DNA of 64,000 nucleotides from Actinocrispum wychmicini. Its GTDB lineage: Bacteria; Actinomycetota; Actinomycetes; Mycobacteriales; Pseudonocardiaceae. Both the position numbers and the translations under genes were made by a program. The stretch spans positions 584,714-648,713 of the forward strand of contig NZ_SLWS01000001.1 in the NCBI RefSeq assembly GCF_004345645.1. The letters run 5' to 3'. The notes below the pieces were generated by a model. The model searched no databases. It saw only the letters and a list, made by a program, of their open reading frames with translations, and was not told where the DNA came from. Positions 15,891-24,290 of this stretch are shown here, in pieces. The first letter of the stretch is position 1. Each line of letters begins with the position of its first letter.

Positions 15891-15904
15891 CGATGGGAGG
15901 TTCC

Positions 15905-16783
15905 GTGCCGAGAATCGAGACCGACGACGGTGTGTCCTTGCACGTGGAGGAGACCGGGAGCGGCTTCCCGATTCTCTTCGTGCACGAGTTCGCGGGCGAC
16001 CATCGCAGTTGGGAGCCCCAGGTCCGGCATTTCTCCCGTACTCATCGCTGCGTCACGTACTCGGCGCGCGGCTATCCACCCTCGGACGTACCGACCGATC
16101 CCGCGAAGTACTCGATGAACCGCGCTGTCGCCGACGCGGTGTCCGTTTTGGACGGTCTGGGCATCGACGAGGCCCATGTGGTCGGGTTGTCGATGGGCGG
16201 GTTCACCGCGCTGCACCTTGTCCTGCAGCATCCGCAGCGGGTCGCGTCGGCCGTTGTCGCGGGCGCCGGCTACGGCGCGCAACCCGAGCGGCAGGAGGCG
16301 TTCCGCGCCGAGGCGTACGCGACGGCGGACGCGTTCGAGACCGAGGGCGCGGCGGAAGTCGCCAAGAGGTACGCGGTCGGGCCCGCGCGCGTGCAGTTCC
16401 AGAACAAGAACCCGCGTGGCTGGGCGGAGTTCGCGGAGTCTCTCAGCGAACACTCGGCCGTCGGATCGGCGTTGACCATGCGTGGTGTGCAGGCCGCGCG
16501 TCCGTCACTCTACGACTTCACCGACCAGTTGACGGCCATCGACACCGCCATCCTGATCGTCGTCGGCGACGAGGACGAGGGCTGCCTCGAACCGGACCTG
16601 ATGCTGAAACGGACGATCCGCACGTCCGGGCTGGCGGTCCTGCCGCAGACCGGACACACGGCCAACCTGGAGGAGCCAGACGTGTTCAACGCGGTCGTCG
16701 AGAAGTTCGTCACCGCGGTGGACCGGGGCGCGTGGCTGGCGCGCGATCCCCGGTCACGGTCCAGTTCCACCACCGGGATGTAG
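15905..16783 (+). CDS. Alpha/beta hydrolase
   Basis: The 292-aa protein has the alpha/beta-hydrolase fold. The oxyanion region is FVHEFAGDHRSWEPQ, the nucleophile elbow is GLSMGG (Ser near residue 96), the acid is in VVGDEDEG and the catalytic His is in LPQTGHTANLE near the C-terminus. It resembles enol-lactone or ring-cleavage-product hydrolases, which suits a catabolic island. Start GTG 15905 has GGGAGG just upstream; an in-frame ATG at 15893 would place the ribosome site inside the gene. A GntR-type double palindrome precedes it. Its last 30 bases overlap the end of the convergent efflux gene. Confidence 0.85.
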   Translation: MPRIETDDGVSLHVEETGSGFPILFVHEFAGDHRSWEPQVRHFSRTHRCVTYSARGYPPSDVPTDPAKYSMNRAVADAVSVLDGLGIDEAHVVGLSMGGFTALHLVLQHPQRVASAVVAGAGYGAQPERQEAFRAEAYATADAFETEGAAEVAKRYAVGPARVQFQNKNPRGWAEFAESLSEHSAVGSALTMRGVQAARPSLYDFTDQLTAIDTAILIVVGDEDEGCLEPDLMLKRTIRTSGLAVLPQTGHTANLEEPDVFNAVVEKFVTAVDRGAWLARDPRSRSSSTTGM

Positions 16784-17758
16784 CTCGCGGCCGTAGCGGG
16801 CCAGCACCTTGGCACGGACGTCAGGATCGGTGCGGGGCACGGGTTCCAGGAAGATCTCATTCAGTTCGTGGAACTCCGCGCGTAGCTCACCGTCGATCCG
16901 CACGCACGCGCGCTCAAGGTCGGCCGCTCCCAAGGCGTCGTCGAAATCCAGGCGTGCGCAGAGCAACACGCTGTCTGTGCCTGTGGTCATGGTCAACAGG
17001 TCCACGACGGCTTCGACCTCGGGTGCCTCGGCCAGTCGGTCGCGGACGGCGAAGACCAGCACCGGATCCGCCTGACGTCCGATCAGCAGGGTCGCGTTCG
17101 TCCGCCCGAGCAGGTACGCCACGAACGCCAGCAACAGGCCGATCAGCAACGACGCGATGCCGTCCGGCAGGTTCGACCCGGTGATCTGGTGCAGCAGAAC
17201 GCCGAGGAACGCGATGACCAGGCCGACCAACGCGGCACTGTCCTCGTACAGCACGGTCTTCGCGGTCGTGTCGTCGCTGCGGCTCAGGTACTCCTGGATC
17301 GAGCGGTTCTCCGCGGCCGCCTCGCGCCGGGTCTGCCGGATCGCCTGGGTCCACGACACCGACTCCAGCACGAACGCCAACGCGAGCACGATGTACGCGA
17401 GCAGCGGGCTCTCCTGCTCGCTGGGTGCGCCGAAGACCGTCCGGAAGCCTTCGTAGAACGCGAAAAGCGCCCCGGAGGCGAAGATCGACACCGCCGCGAG
17501 CAGCGACCAGAAGTACCGTTCCTTGCCGTAACCGAAGGGATGCCTGCGGTCGGCGGGCCGGTCGCTGCGGCGTAACGCGGTCAGCAGGAACAGTTCGGTG
17601 AACGTGTCCGCGATCGAGTGGGCCGCCTCGGACAGCATCGCGGCCGAGCCGCTGACCAACCCGGCGACCAGTTTCATGACCGCGATCGCGAGGTTGATCA
17701 CCAGTGCGATGACGACCGTGAGCGTGCTTTCCCCGCCCGGTCGCTCCTCGTCGGGCAT
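16754..17758 (-). CDS. Cation diffusion facilitator (CDF) transporter
   Basis: The 334-aa protein has six predicted membrane helices (first VIALVINLAIAVMKLVAGLV) and the CDF metal-site motif SEAAHSIADTFTE in helix 2. The second site motif YEDSAALVG is in helix 5. HPFGYGKERYFWSL between helices 2 and 3 is the family signature. A cytoplasmic C-terminal domain of ~110 residues follows (PEVEAVVDLLTMTTG). It exports divalent cations such as Zn, Fe or Mn by proton antiport; the metal cannot be told. It starts within the stop of the upstream flavoprotein gene (TGATG), so the two are coupled. Confidence 0.9.
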   Translation of the reverse strand: MPDEERPGGESTLTVVIALVINLAIAVMKLVAGLVSGSAAMLSEAAHSIADTFTELFLLTALRRSDRPADRRHPFGYGKERYFWSLLAAVSIFASGALFAFYEGFRTVFGAPSEQESPLLAYIVLALAFVLESVSWTQAIRQTRREAAAENRSIQEYLSRSDDTTAKTVLYEDSAALVGLVIAFLGVLLHQITGSNLPDGIASLLIGLLLAFVAYLLGRTNATLLIGRQADPVLVFAVRDRLAEAPEVEAVVDLLTMTTGTDSVLLCARLDFDDALGAADLERACVRIDGELRAEFHELNEIFLEPVPRTDPDVRAKVLARYGRELHPGGGTGP

Positions 17759-19113
17759 CAGAGGTCCGCCAGTGCCGAACCGATCGCCCGGTGGAAGGTC
17801 GGGTAGGCCAGGATCATGCCCTTCAACGTCGCCGTCGGCACTTCCGCGTGCACCGCGACCGCCAACGCGCTCATGATCTCCCCGCCGCCGGGGCCGACGA
17901 CCGTGGCGCCGACGAGCACGCCACGGTCAGCGTCCTCGACCACCTTGATGAACCCGTCGTTGCCGAGTTTGTGCAGGTATCCGCGGGTCGAGTCGGACAA
18001 CTTGGTGAACCCGGTGTTGACGTTCAAGCCCTTGGCCCTGGCCGCCGCCTCGGTCAAGCCGACCCCCGCCACCTCGGGATCGGTGAACGTGGCGTGCGGA
18101 ACCGCGTGGTACTGAGCCTGGGGCACGTCCTCGCCGAGGATGTCCGCGGCCGCGATCTCCGCCTGGTACATGGACATGTGCGTGAACGCGCCCTTGCCGG
18201 TGATGTCGCCGATCGCCCAGACCCCGTCGGTCGCGCGCATCCGGTCGTCGACTTCGATGGTCCGGCCGTCGTCCGGCAGGCCGACCGCCTTGACGCCGAT
18301 CGCCGCCAGGTCGGTCCGGCGGCCGGTGGCGACCAGAACCTGCGCCGCGGTCAGGGTTTCGTCGCCCGCCTGGACGTGGAACGTGCTGCCGTCGTGGCTG
18401 GCGCCGGTCACCCGGGTGCCGGTGAGCACGCGGATGCCTTCCCTGGTGAAGACGTCCGCCAGGACCTCGGCGGCCTCCGGCTCGTCGTTGGGCAGCAGCC
18501 GCTGGTTGGACTGGACGATGGTGACCTCGGCGCCGAACCGGGCGAAGATCTGGGCGAACTCGCAGCCGACCGGGCCGCCACCGAGCACGATCAGCGACTC
18601 GGGCACGGCGGTGGCGGTGACCGCCTCCCGGTTCGTCCACAGTGGAGTGTCCGAGAGTCCGTCCACCGGCGGGATCGCCGGGTCCGAACCGGGGTTGAGC
18701 ACGATCCCGCGGCGGGTGCGGAACACCTTGTCGCCGACGGTGACCTCGTTCGGCCCGGTGATCCGGCCCCAGCCGTGCTCGATCCGCGCGCCCTTCGCGA
18801 CCAGCGAGTCGACATGGCCCTGGTCGTTCCAGTTCGACGTGACCTCGTCGCGCAGCCAGGTGGCGACCGGCGTCCAGTCCGGCCGGACCTGCACCGACCC
18901 GGCCAGCTCGCCGGCCCGCCGCGCCTCGGCCAGGCTGTCCGCCGCCCGGACCATGGCCTTGGTCGGGACGCACGCGTAGAAGGGACACTCGCCGCCGACC
19001 AGCCGCGCGTCCACCCCCACCACGGCCAGCCCGGCACCGGCCAGCTTCGCGGTCAGCGCCTCCCCGCCTGGACCCAACCCGATGACGACGACATCCACAT
19101 CCTCGGCCGGCAT
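17758..19113 (-). CDS. FAD-dependent pyridine nucleotide-disulfide oxidoreductase
   Basis: The 451-aa protein begins with a Rossmann FAD motif (VVVIGLGPGGEALTAKLAGAG). The redox-active pair GGECPFYACVPTK has the CxxxxC spacing of class I disulfide reductases. A second dinucleotide motif (VLGGGPVGCEFAQIFARFG) and a dimerisation domain near the end (HATFTDPEVAGVGLTE) complete the family. The C-terminal His-Glu pair of glutathione or lipoamide reductase is replaced by YPTFHRAI, so it resembles mercuric-reductase-like or FAD-containing reductases of unknown substrate. Start ATG 19113 has GGAGG eight bases upstream. It forms an operon with the CDF gene and possibly the MFS gene 35 bases upstream. 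Confidence 0.85.
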   Translation of the reverse strand: MPAEDVDVVVIGLGPGGEALTAKLAGAGLAVVGVDARLVGGECPFYACVPTKAMVRAADSLAEARRAGELAGSVQVRPDWTPVATWLRDEVTSNWNDQGHVDSLVAKGARIEHGWGRITGPNEVTVGDKVFRTRRGIVLNPGSDPAIPPVDGLSDTPLWTNREAVTATAVPESLIVLGGGPVGCEFAQIFARFGAEVTIVQSNQRLLPNDEPEAAEVLADVFTREGIRVLTGTRVTGASHDGSTFHVQAGDETLTAAQVLVATGRRTDLAAIGVKAVGLPDDGRTIEVDDRMRATDGVWAIGDITGKGAFTHMSMYQAEIAAADILGEDVPQAQYHAVPHATFTDPEVAGVGLTEAAARAKGLNVNTGFTKLSDSTRGYLHKLGNDGFIKVVEDADRGVLVGATVVGPGGGEIMSALAVAVHAEVPTATLKGMILAYPTFHRAIGSALADL

Positions 19114-19148
19114 GCAGTACACCTCCACAGTCGTAGGTGCCTACCCCA

Positions 19149-20324
19149 TCACGAACGGTCAGCCCCCGCACCATCGAGTCCGCGCGGCACCGGTGTCAGC
19201 ACCGCACCTGCGAGCGGCATCAACGCGCACACCAGGAACGTCGTCCAGTAGTTCGTGGCACCGATCAGCCAACCGAACATCGGTGGGCACACCAACGCGA
19301 TCACGTTCTGCCCGGTGTTGTGCACGCCCAGCGCCCGTCCCGCCCAGAACGGCCCGGCCAGCTCGGCGGTGGCGGTGAACCCGAGTCCGTTGTCCGCCAC
19401 CGACACGATCAGGGTGGCCACCAGGGCGGGGACGGCGATCCACGAGTTCAGGACGTCCCCGAGGGCCCACAGCGCGAGCGCGGCCAGCACCAGGTAGGCG
19501 ATCTGGCGCATCGGTCGCAGCCGGCTGCCCACCCGGTCCGACCACACCCCGACCGCGATCCGCCCGGCCGCCCCGACGACCTGGACCCCCGCGATGAGCT
19601 GGCCGGCGACCACCGGATCCCAGTGCCGCTGGCTCATCAGGTAGGTCAAGGCGTACGTCGACGCCAGCATCTGAGGCCCACCCAGCAACGCGCCAACCGC
19701 GTGCACCCGCCACAGCACCGGCGTCCGGTACGGCGAACTGGTCTCGCCAGTCGTCCGCGTCGGTCGGGGTGGGTCGACCACGATCAGAACGACCAGCAGC
19801 GCCGACACCAGGCACAGCCCGGCCGGTAACAGCAGCGCGGCCCGGAACCCGACGTGGTCGCCGAGCGGCGGCAAACTCACCGCGGCGAGCCCGACACCCA
19901 GCGGTTGCGCGGTCTGCCGGATCCCCATGGCCAGACCGCGTTCGTGCACGGCGAACCACCCCATCACCACCCGTCCGCTGGCCGCGTTCACCGAGGCCGC
20001 GCCCGCCCCCGCGAGTGCGAGCGTGGCCCCGAGTCCGAACAGCCCGTGGACGAGGGACGCGCCGAGCAGAAGGCCGCCTGCCAACACCATGCCGGTGGTC
20101 ATCACGACCCGTTCGCCGAACCGGTCGGCGGCGGCACCCCAGATGATGAGTGTGGCCAACAACCCGACCACCGGGGTGCTCGTCAGGGCCGCCGCCCCGG
20201 CCAGACCGAGCCCCTCGGACCGCTGGATCTCCGGGATCAGGAACGGCAGCCCGTACAGGAACGAGCACGTCATGGCCTGCGCGGTGATCCCGACAGCCAG
20301 GATCAGCCAACGCCGGACACCCAT
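19149..20324 (-). CDS. MFS transporter
   Basis: The 391-aa protein has 12 predicted helices. The loop between helices 2 and 3 reads GAAADRFGERVV, matching the major-facilitator motif A (GxxxDRxGRR). The N-terminal half has GIRQTAQPLGVGLA, seen in nitrate/oxalate-type and small organic ion porters. No substrate can be assigned. It lacks a clear ribosome site: a TAAACT sits six bases before the ATG, which would fit a leaderless transcript. A 23-bp inverted repeat lies just upstream. Downstream on the same strand are the flavoprotein and CDF genes. Confidence 0.85.
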   Translation of the reverse strand: MGVRRWLILAVGITAQAMTCSFLYGLPFLIPEIQRSEGLGLAGAAALTSTPVVGLLATLIIWGAAADRFGERVVMTTGMVLAGGLLLGASLVHGLFGLGATLALAGAGAASVNAASGRVVMGWFAVHERGLAMGIRQTAQPLGVGLAAVSLPPLGDHVGFRAALLLPAGLCLVSALLVVLIVVDPPRPTRTTGETSSPYRTPVLWRVHAVGALLGGPQMLASTYALTYLMSQRHWDPVVAGQLIAGVQVVGAAGRIAVGVWSDRVGSRLRPMRQIAYLVLAALALWALGDVLNSWIAVPALVATLIVSVADNGLGFTATAELAGPFWAGRALGVHNTGQNVIALVCPPMFGWLIGATNYWTTFLVCALMPLAGAVLTPVPRGLDGAGADRS

Positions 20325-20341
20325 GTGATTAGTTTAGGCAA

Positions 20342-20364
20342 CTATTCCCGTACTCCGGGAGTAG
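20342..20364. repeat. 23-bp imperfect inverted repeat upstream of the MFS gene
   Basis: CTATTCCCG (20342-20350) and CGGGAGTAG (20356-20364) are inverted with one mismatch around a TACTC centre. The inner TACTCCGGGAGTA is itself palindromic. It sits between the methyltransferase stop and the MFS start, both on the minus strand. It could be a terminator for the former or an operator for the latter. Confidence 0.45.
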
Positions 20365-20368
20365 CGTC

Positions 20369-21082
20369 TTAGATTTTGAGACACCTGAGCCCCATGAACA
20401 TCGGCAGCCGCCGCCACCGGTCCCATTTCGGACCAGCGTCATCCACCGGCTCAGGCTCCCGAATGGCTTCAATAAGCAGGCCAGCACCCTCAATCGCCTT
20501 CGAATACAAGGCGAGCGGCCGATGCCACCCAGCAAAATGCATCCTGAGCCCACCCCGCTCAGCAACGTCATCGAACGGCGCCACCGCCAGATAGGAGCCC
20601 GCCAAGTGGAACGGCGCCGCCACGTCCTCCCGGTCGTACCGCACCCCATCCGCCATCGGATGCGTAATGGTGACGCACAACCGCCCACCCGGCCCCAACA
20701 CCCGCGCGAACTCCTGCAACGCCCCATCGACATCGTCGATGTCCATCAAACTGTTGTACGCCACCAGAAGCCGCACACTGCCATCCTCGAACGGCAGGTC
20801 AGTGGCCGTCGCCTGGACATAGGTGCCGTCCGGATGAGCCTCCCGAGCCGCCCGCAACAAAGCCGACACCGGCTCGACACCCGTGATCTCGTATCCGCGC
20901 TCAGCCAGATCCCTGGTCAGCCGCCCTTCCCCGCAACCGACCTCCACAGTCAGCCCGTCCGGCGGCGGAAGTATCTCGAAGAAGCTGGCCCGGTAGTACC
21001 AGTACGCGTCGAACCCAGGCCGACGAGCCCACTCGATCCAGTTGCCCGCCTGCGATTCCCAGTGCTCAATGTCAGTGGTCAC
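20369..21082 (-). CDS. Class I SAM-dependent methyltransferase
   Basis: The 237-aa protein has the SAM-binding motif I VEVGCGEGRLT (~residues 46-56), an acidic residue after the second strand (YEITGVEPV), and the later motif LVAYNSLMDIDDVDGALQEF. The fold is the UbiE/Methyltransf_11 type. The substrate is not evident. Start GTG 21082. It is followed by a short gap with an inverted repeat and then the MFS gene on the same strand; joint function is not shown. Confidence 0.82.
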   Translation of the reverse strand: MTTDIEHWESQAGNWIEWARRPGFDAYWYYRASFFEILPPPDGLTVEVGCGEGRLTRDLAERGYEITGVEPVSALLRAAREAHPDGTYVQATATDLPFEDGSVRLLVAYNSLMDIDDVDGALQEFARVLGPGGRLCVTITHPMADGVRYDREDVAAPFHLAGSYLAVAPFDDVAERGGLRMHFAGWHRPLALYSKAIEGAGLLIEAIREPEPVDDAGPKWDRWRRLPMFMGLRCLKI

Positions 21083-21115
21083 CCAGCCGACACTAGGAAC
21101 CCTGTCACCCGGATT

Positions 21116-21697
21116 TCACAGGTCAAGCAACTCGACCGGATCGAACGACATCGCGAACGGCTCACTCACCTCGAACAGCTCACCCACCTGCGCCGACGCC
21201 ACCAGTTGGTAGCCGTCGGAGGTCAACCGCTGGAGACGCGCGACAGCGAACTTGTCCCGGAGGCTTACCTCGGCGGCCAGGTAGTAAGGAATACCCGCGG
21301 CGGCGCAGATGTCTGGTTTGTCGATCCGATCCCGTGTTCGGCTACTCGGCGAAACCAGTTCGCCGACCAACTCGACATCTGTGGCCTCGACCCACACGCC
21401 GTCCGCTGGCGTATGGACGACCGCGAAGTCCGGCTGGATCCAACGTTGCGGGGTGAACCGGAGGTTGATCGTTCCGTACAACCGGAGACCAGCCGTCTCC
21501 ACCGCGTTGCGCACGAGGTGGCCAAGCTTCATTGCCGCGTAGCTGTTGGGTGCGGCTTCGTAGGGGGTCAAGATCAGCTTTCCGTCGACACATTCGTATT
21601 TCGCCGGCGGCATGCCTTCGATCGGCAGGTAGCGTTCTGCGAGGTCGGTGGTCCACACGCCATGCAGTTCGACTAACGGGTCGAACGGTCCTCTCAT
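21116..21697 (-). CDS. Uma2-family protein (DUF820, nuclease fold)
   Basis: The 193-aa protein matches the Uma2/DUF820 family, a PD-(D/E)xK nuclease-like fold. Visible blocks are KYECVDGKLILTP near the N-terminus, WIQPDFAVVH in the middle, GELVSPSSRTRDRIDKP with the conserved Glu and Asp, and AGIPYYLAAE. The family is very abundant in Actinobacteria and cyanobacteria, and its role is unsettled. Start ATG 21697 is preferred because GGAA precedes it; a GTG at 21739 in the same frame has no ribosome site. It lies just downstream of the Fe-S reductase on the same strand. Confidence 0.75.
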   Translation of the reverse strand: MRGPFDPLVELHGVWTTDLAERYLPIEGMPPAKYECVDGKLILTPYEAAPNSYAAMKLGHLVRNAVETAGLRLYGTINLRFTPQRWIQPDFAVVHTPADGVWVEATDVELVGELVSPSSRTRDRIDKPDICAAAGIPYYLAAEVSLRDKFAVARLQRLTSDGYQLVASAQVGELFEVSEPFAMSFDPVELLDL

Positions 21698-21741
21698 GAG
21701 TTCCACAGTATCCCGCGTCGCCCCGGTGATCATGTACACGA

Positions 21742-23859
21742 TCAGTGGGTAACCGGTGCCCCTTCCGGTTTTGGAGCCGCTGGCTGACCCCGTTTCACGG
21801 CCGTGAGCAGCAGCTGCGACACGTCCACGACCTCAAGTTGAGGCGACGCCAAGCCCTCGCTCTGCCGGGCGGTGACCCCGTCGCTCAGCATCACGCGGCA
21901 GAACGGGCACCCTGTAGCGATCTTTGTCGGCGCGGTGCCGAGGGCCTCGTCGACCCGCTCCACGTTGATACGTTTGCCGATTCGCTCCTCCATCCACATG
22001 CGAGCGCCGCCCGCGCCGCAGCACATGGACTGGTCGCCGTGCCGTGGCATCTCCCGCATCGACACGCCGGTGGAGCCGATCAGTTCCCGCGGCGCCTCGT
22101 AGACCTTGTTGTGCCGGCCCAGGTAACACGGGTCGTGGTACGTGACGTCCTCGGCGACCGGCGCCACCGGCACCAGACGGCGTTCCCGCACCAGCCGGTT
22201 CAGCAGTTGGGTGTGGTGCACGACCTCGAACTTCCCGCCCAGTTCCGGGTACTCGTTGGCGAGCGTGTTGAAGCAGTGCGCGCAGGTCGCGACGATCTTG
22301 CGGGTCGCCATTCCCTCGAACACGCCGTTGAGCATCTCGACGTTCTGCTGGGCCAGCATCTGGAACAGGAATTCGTTGCCCGCGCGCCTGGCCGGGTCGC
22401 CTGTGCAGGCTTCCGCCGAGCCGAGGACCGCGTACTTCACGCCGGCGATGTGCAGAAGTTCAGCCACCGCACGGGTTGTCTTCTTGGCGCGGTCCTCGAA
22501 GGCGCCGGCGCACCCGACCCAGAACAGGTACTCGAAGTCCTGTGAGCCGTCGAAGACGGGCACCTCGAAGTCCAGGCCCTCGGTCCAGGCGAGCCGGTCG
22601 CGGGCGTTCTGGCCCCACGGGTTTCCTTTGTTCTCAAGGTTTTTGAACATCCCGTTCAGCTCGCTCGGGAAGCTCGACTCGATCAGCACCTGGTAGCGGC
22701 GCATGTCCACGATGTGGTCCACGTGCTCGATGTCGACCGGGCACTGCTCGACGCACGCACCGCACGTCGTGCACGACCACAGCACCTCGGGGTCGATCAC
22801 GTCGCCGACCAGGGCCATGCCGAGCACGTCCACGTCCGCGTGCGAGTTGTCCGCCAGCAGGTACGGCGCCTTGGCGTACGCGTGGTCGCGCAGTTGCGTG
22901 ATGACGAGCTTGGGCGACAACGGTTTCCCGGTGTTCCACGCCGGACACTGGGACTGGCAGCGGCCGCACTCGGTACACGTGGTGAAGTCCAGCCAGCCCT
23001 TCCAGGAGAAGTCCTCGATCTTGCCGGCGCCGAACACGTCGGTCTCCGGGTCGGCCTCCTCGAAGTCCAGCGGCTTGCCGCCGCTCATCATCGGCTTCAG
23101 CGCGCCGAGCGCGACCCCCTCCTCGCGCTTGAAGTAGATGTTGAAGAACGCGGTGAACCGGTGCCACGCCACCCCCATGGTCTGGTTCATTGAGATCACG
23201 ATCAGCCAGATCATCGCGCTGAAGATCTTCATCGCCGCGAAGACCGACACCAGCACGCCGCTCGCGGGCAGCACCGAGCCGATCAGGTGCGTGACGGGCG
23301 CGGCCCACACGGGTGCGTCGAAGTGACCAGCCGCGTACTTGGCTGACCGGATGCCCATCACGCCGAGACCCTCGATCAGCACGATCGCCTCGACGAAATA
23401 CGCCCGGCCCTGGCGTGACCCGGCGAACCGCGACTGCCTGTCGGCGCGCCGCGGGTGGTTGCGTTGCCGGATCAGGATCAGCGCCAGGATGCCCAGGACC
23501 GTGGTCACCCCGAGCAGTTCGACGAACAGGTTGTAGACCGACCACGAGTCGATCAGGGGCAGTTCGAAGGTGGGGTCGAACACCTCGCCGTACGCGGCCA
23601 CCACGCTCAGGATCAGGCCGCCGAAGCCGGCCATCACGAACCAGTGCGCGACGCCCACGTGGCTCCACTTGAGCATCCTGGTGTGCCCGAGGACCTCTTT
23701 CAGCATCGTGCCGAACCGCGCGCGGAACGGGCTGTTGCGGGTCGGGTCCGGCTGGCCGAGTCGGATCGTCGCGATCATCCGGCGCACAGTCCTGGTCGTC
23801 AGCACGACCGCGACCGCGGTCAGCAGGACGCACGCGATGCCCAAGATCAGTCCGGTCAT
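21742..23859 (-). CDS. etfD: Membrane Fe-S reductase, EtfD-like (heterodisulfide reductase type)
   Basis: The 705-aa protein has five or six membrane helices in residues 1-~240, similar to nitrate reductase gamma or HdrE haem-b domains. Two 4Fe-4S motifs follow: C295, C298, C301, C305 (CTECGRCQSQC) and C363, C366, C369, C373 (CTTCGACVEQC). Two CCG-type domains come last, with DPCYLGRHN and MCCGAGGARMW. This is the layout of mycobacterial EtfD (Rv0338c), known to take electrons from electron-transfer flavoprotein to the quinone pool during fatty-acid oxidation. Start ATG 23859. A palindrome with TTACT/AGTAA arms lies 20 bases upstream. The mycobacterial name is an inference from layout and neighbourhood. 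Confidence 0.82.
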   Translation of the reverse strand: MTGLILGIACVLLTAVAVVLTTRTVRRMIATIRLGQPDPTRNSPFRARFGTMLKEVLGHTRMLKWSHVGVAHWFVMAGFGGLILSVVAAYGEVFDPTFELPLIDSWSVYNLFVELLGVTTVLGILALILIRQRNHPRRADRQSRFAGSRQGRAYFVEAIVLIEGLGVMGIRSAKYAAGHFDAPVWAAPVTHLIGSVLPASGVLVSVFAAMKIFSAMIWLIVISMNQTMGVAWHRFTAFFNIYFKREEGVALGALKPMMSGGKPLDFEEADPETDVFGAGKIEDFSWKGWLDFTTCTECGRCQSQCPAWNTGKPLSPKLVITQLRDHAYAKAPYLLADNSHADVDVLGMALVGDVIDPEVLWSCTTCGACVEQCPVDIEHVDHIVDMRRYQVLIESSFPSELNGMFKNLENKGNPWGQNARDRLAWTEGLDFEVPVFDGSQDFEYLFWVGCAGAFEDRAKKTTRAVAELLHIAGVKYAVLGSAEACTGDPARRAGNEFLFQMLAQQNVEMLNGVFEGMATRKIVATCAHCFNTLANEYPELGGKFEVVHHTQLLNRLVRERRLVPVAPVAEDVTYHDPCYLGRHNKVYEAPRELIGSTGVSMREMPRHGDQSMCCGAGGARMWMEERIGKRINVERVDEALGTAPTKIATGCPFCRVMLSDGVTARQSEGLASPQLEVVDVSQLLLTAVKRGQPAAPKPEGAPVTH

Positions 23860-23879
23860 AGCCGGGAAGCTAACCGATA

Positions 23880-23893
23880 TTACTCGTCAGTAA
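23880..23893. promoter_or_regulatory. Candidate operator between EtfD-like and SMR genes
   Basis: TTACTCGTCAGTAA has perfect 5-bp arms (TTACT/AGTAA) around a 4-base centre. It lies in the 104-bp divergent promoter region, 20 bases before the EtfD-like start. The shape is typical of TetR-family operators, including those controlling fatty-acid oxidation genes. The TetR gene 24287 is nearby, but no link is proven. Confidence 0.5.
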
Positions 23894-23963
23894 CTACGGC
23901 GGCGTGGCGTGGATCGCACAAATTGGGCTGGTATTGGGACGATCGTCCCGTTAGTTTGGCGGT

Positions 23964-24290
23964 ATGCCTCCGTACCTGCTATTGGCGGTCGCGATCGTGG
24001 GCGAGGTGTCCGCCACCACGGCCCTCAAGCTGTCCGAGAACTTCTCCAGGCTCGGGCCCAGCGTCGTCGTGGTGGTCGGCTACCTGGTCGCGTTCGGCGT
24101 CCTCGGGAAGCTGCTCAAGGACGGCTTCCCGGTCGGGATCGCCTATGCGATCTGGGCCGCCGCCGGGATCGCCGCGGTCGCGCTGATCGGCGCGCTGTTC
24201 CTGAACGAACCGTTCACCTGGACCATGGCGGGCGGGCTGCTGCTCATCATCGGCGGCGTCGTGCTGCTGGAACTGGGGAGGTCGCACTGA
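23964..24290 (+). CDS. SMR-family multidrug efflux protein
   Basis: The 108-aa protein has four hydrophobic helices and the family's essential Glu14 in helix 1 (AIVGEVSATTALKLSE). The third and fourth helices match the SMR signature (GIAYAIWAAAGIAAVALIGA; EPFTWTMAGGLLLIIGGVVL). The length is exactly that of EmrE/QacC proteins. It exports quaternary cations or similar drugs as a dimer using the proton gradient. It is directly coupled to the TetR gene that follows, a common pump-regulator pair. Confidence 0.92.
   Translation: MPPYLLLAVAIVGEVSATTALKLSENFSRLGPSVVVVVGYLVAFGVLGKLLKDGFPVGIAYAIWAAAGIAAVALIGALFLNEPFTWTMAGGLLLIIGGVVLLELGRSH
24275..24281 (+). promoter_or_regulatory. Ribosome-binding site deciding a CTG start
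   Basis: GGGGAGG lies inside the end of the SMR gene, five bases before CTG 24287. No ATG, GTG or TTG occurs in the TetR frame between here and the helix-turn-helix, so this strong site points to initiation at CTG. Confidence 0.6.
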
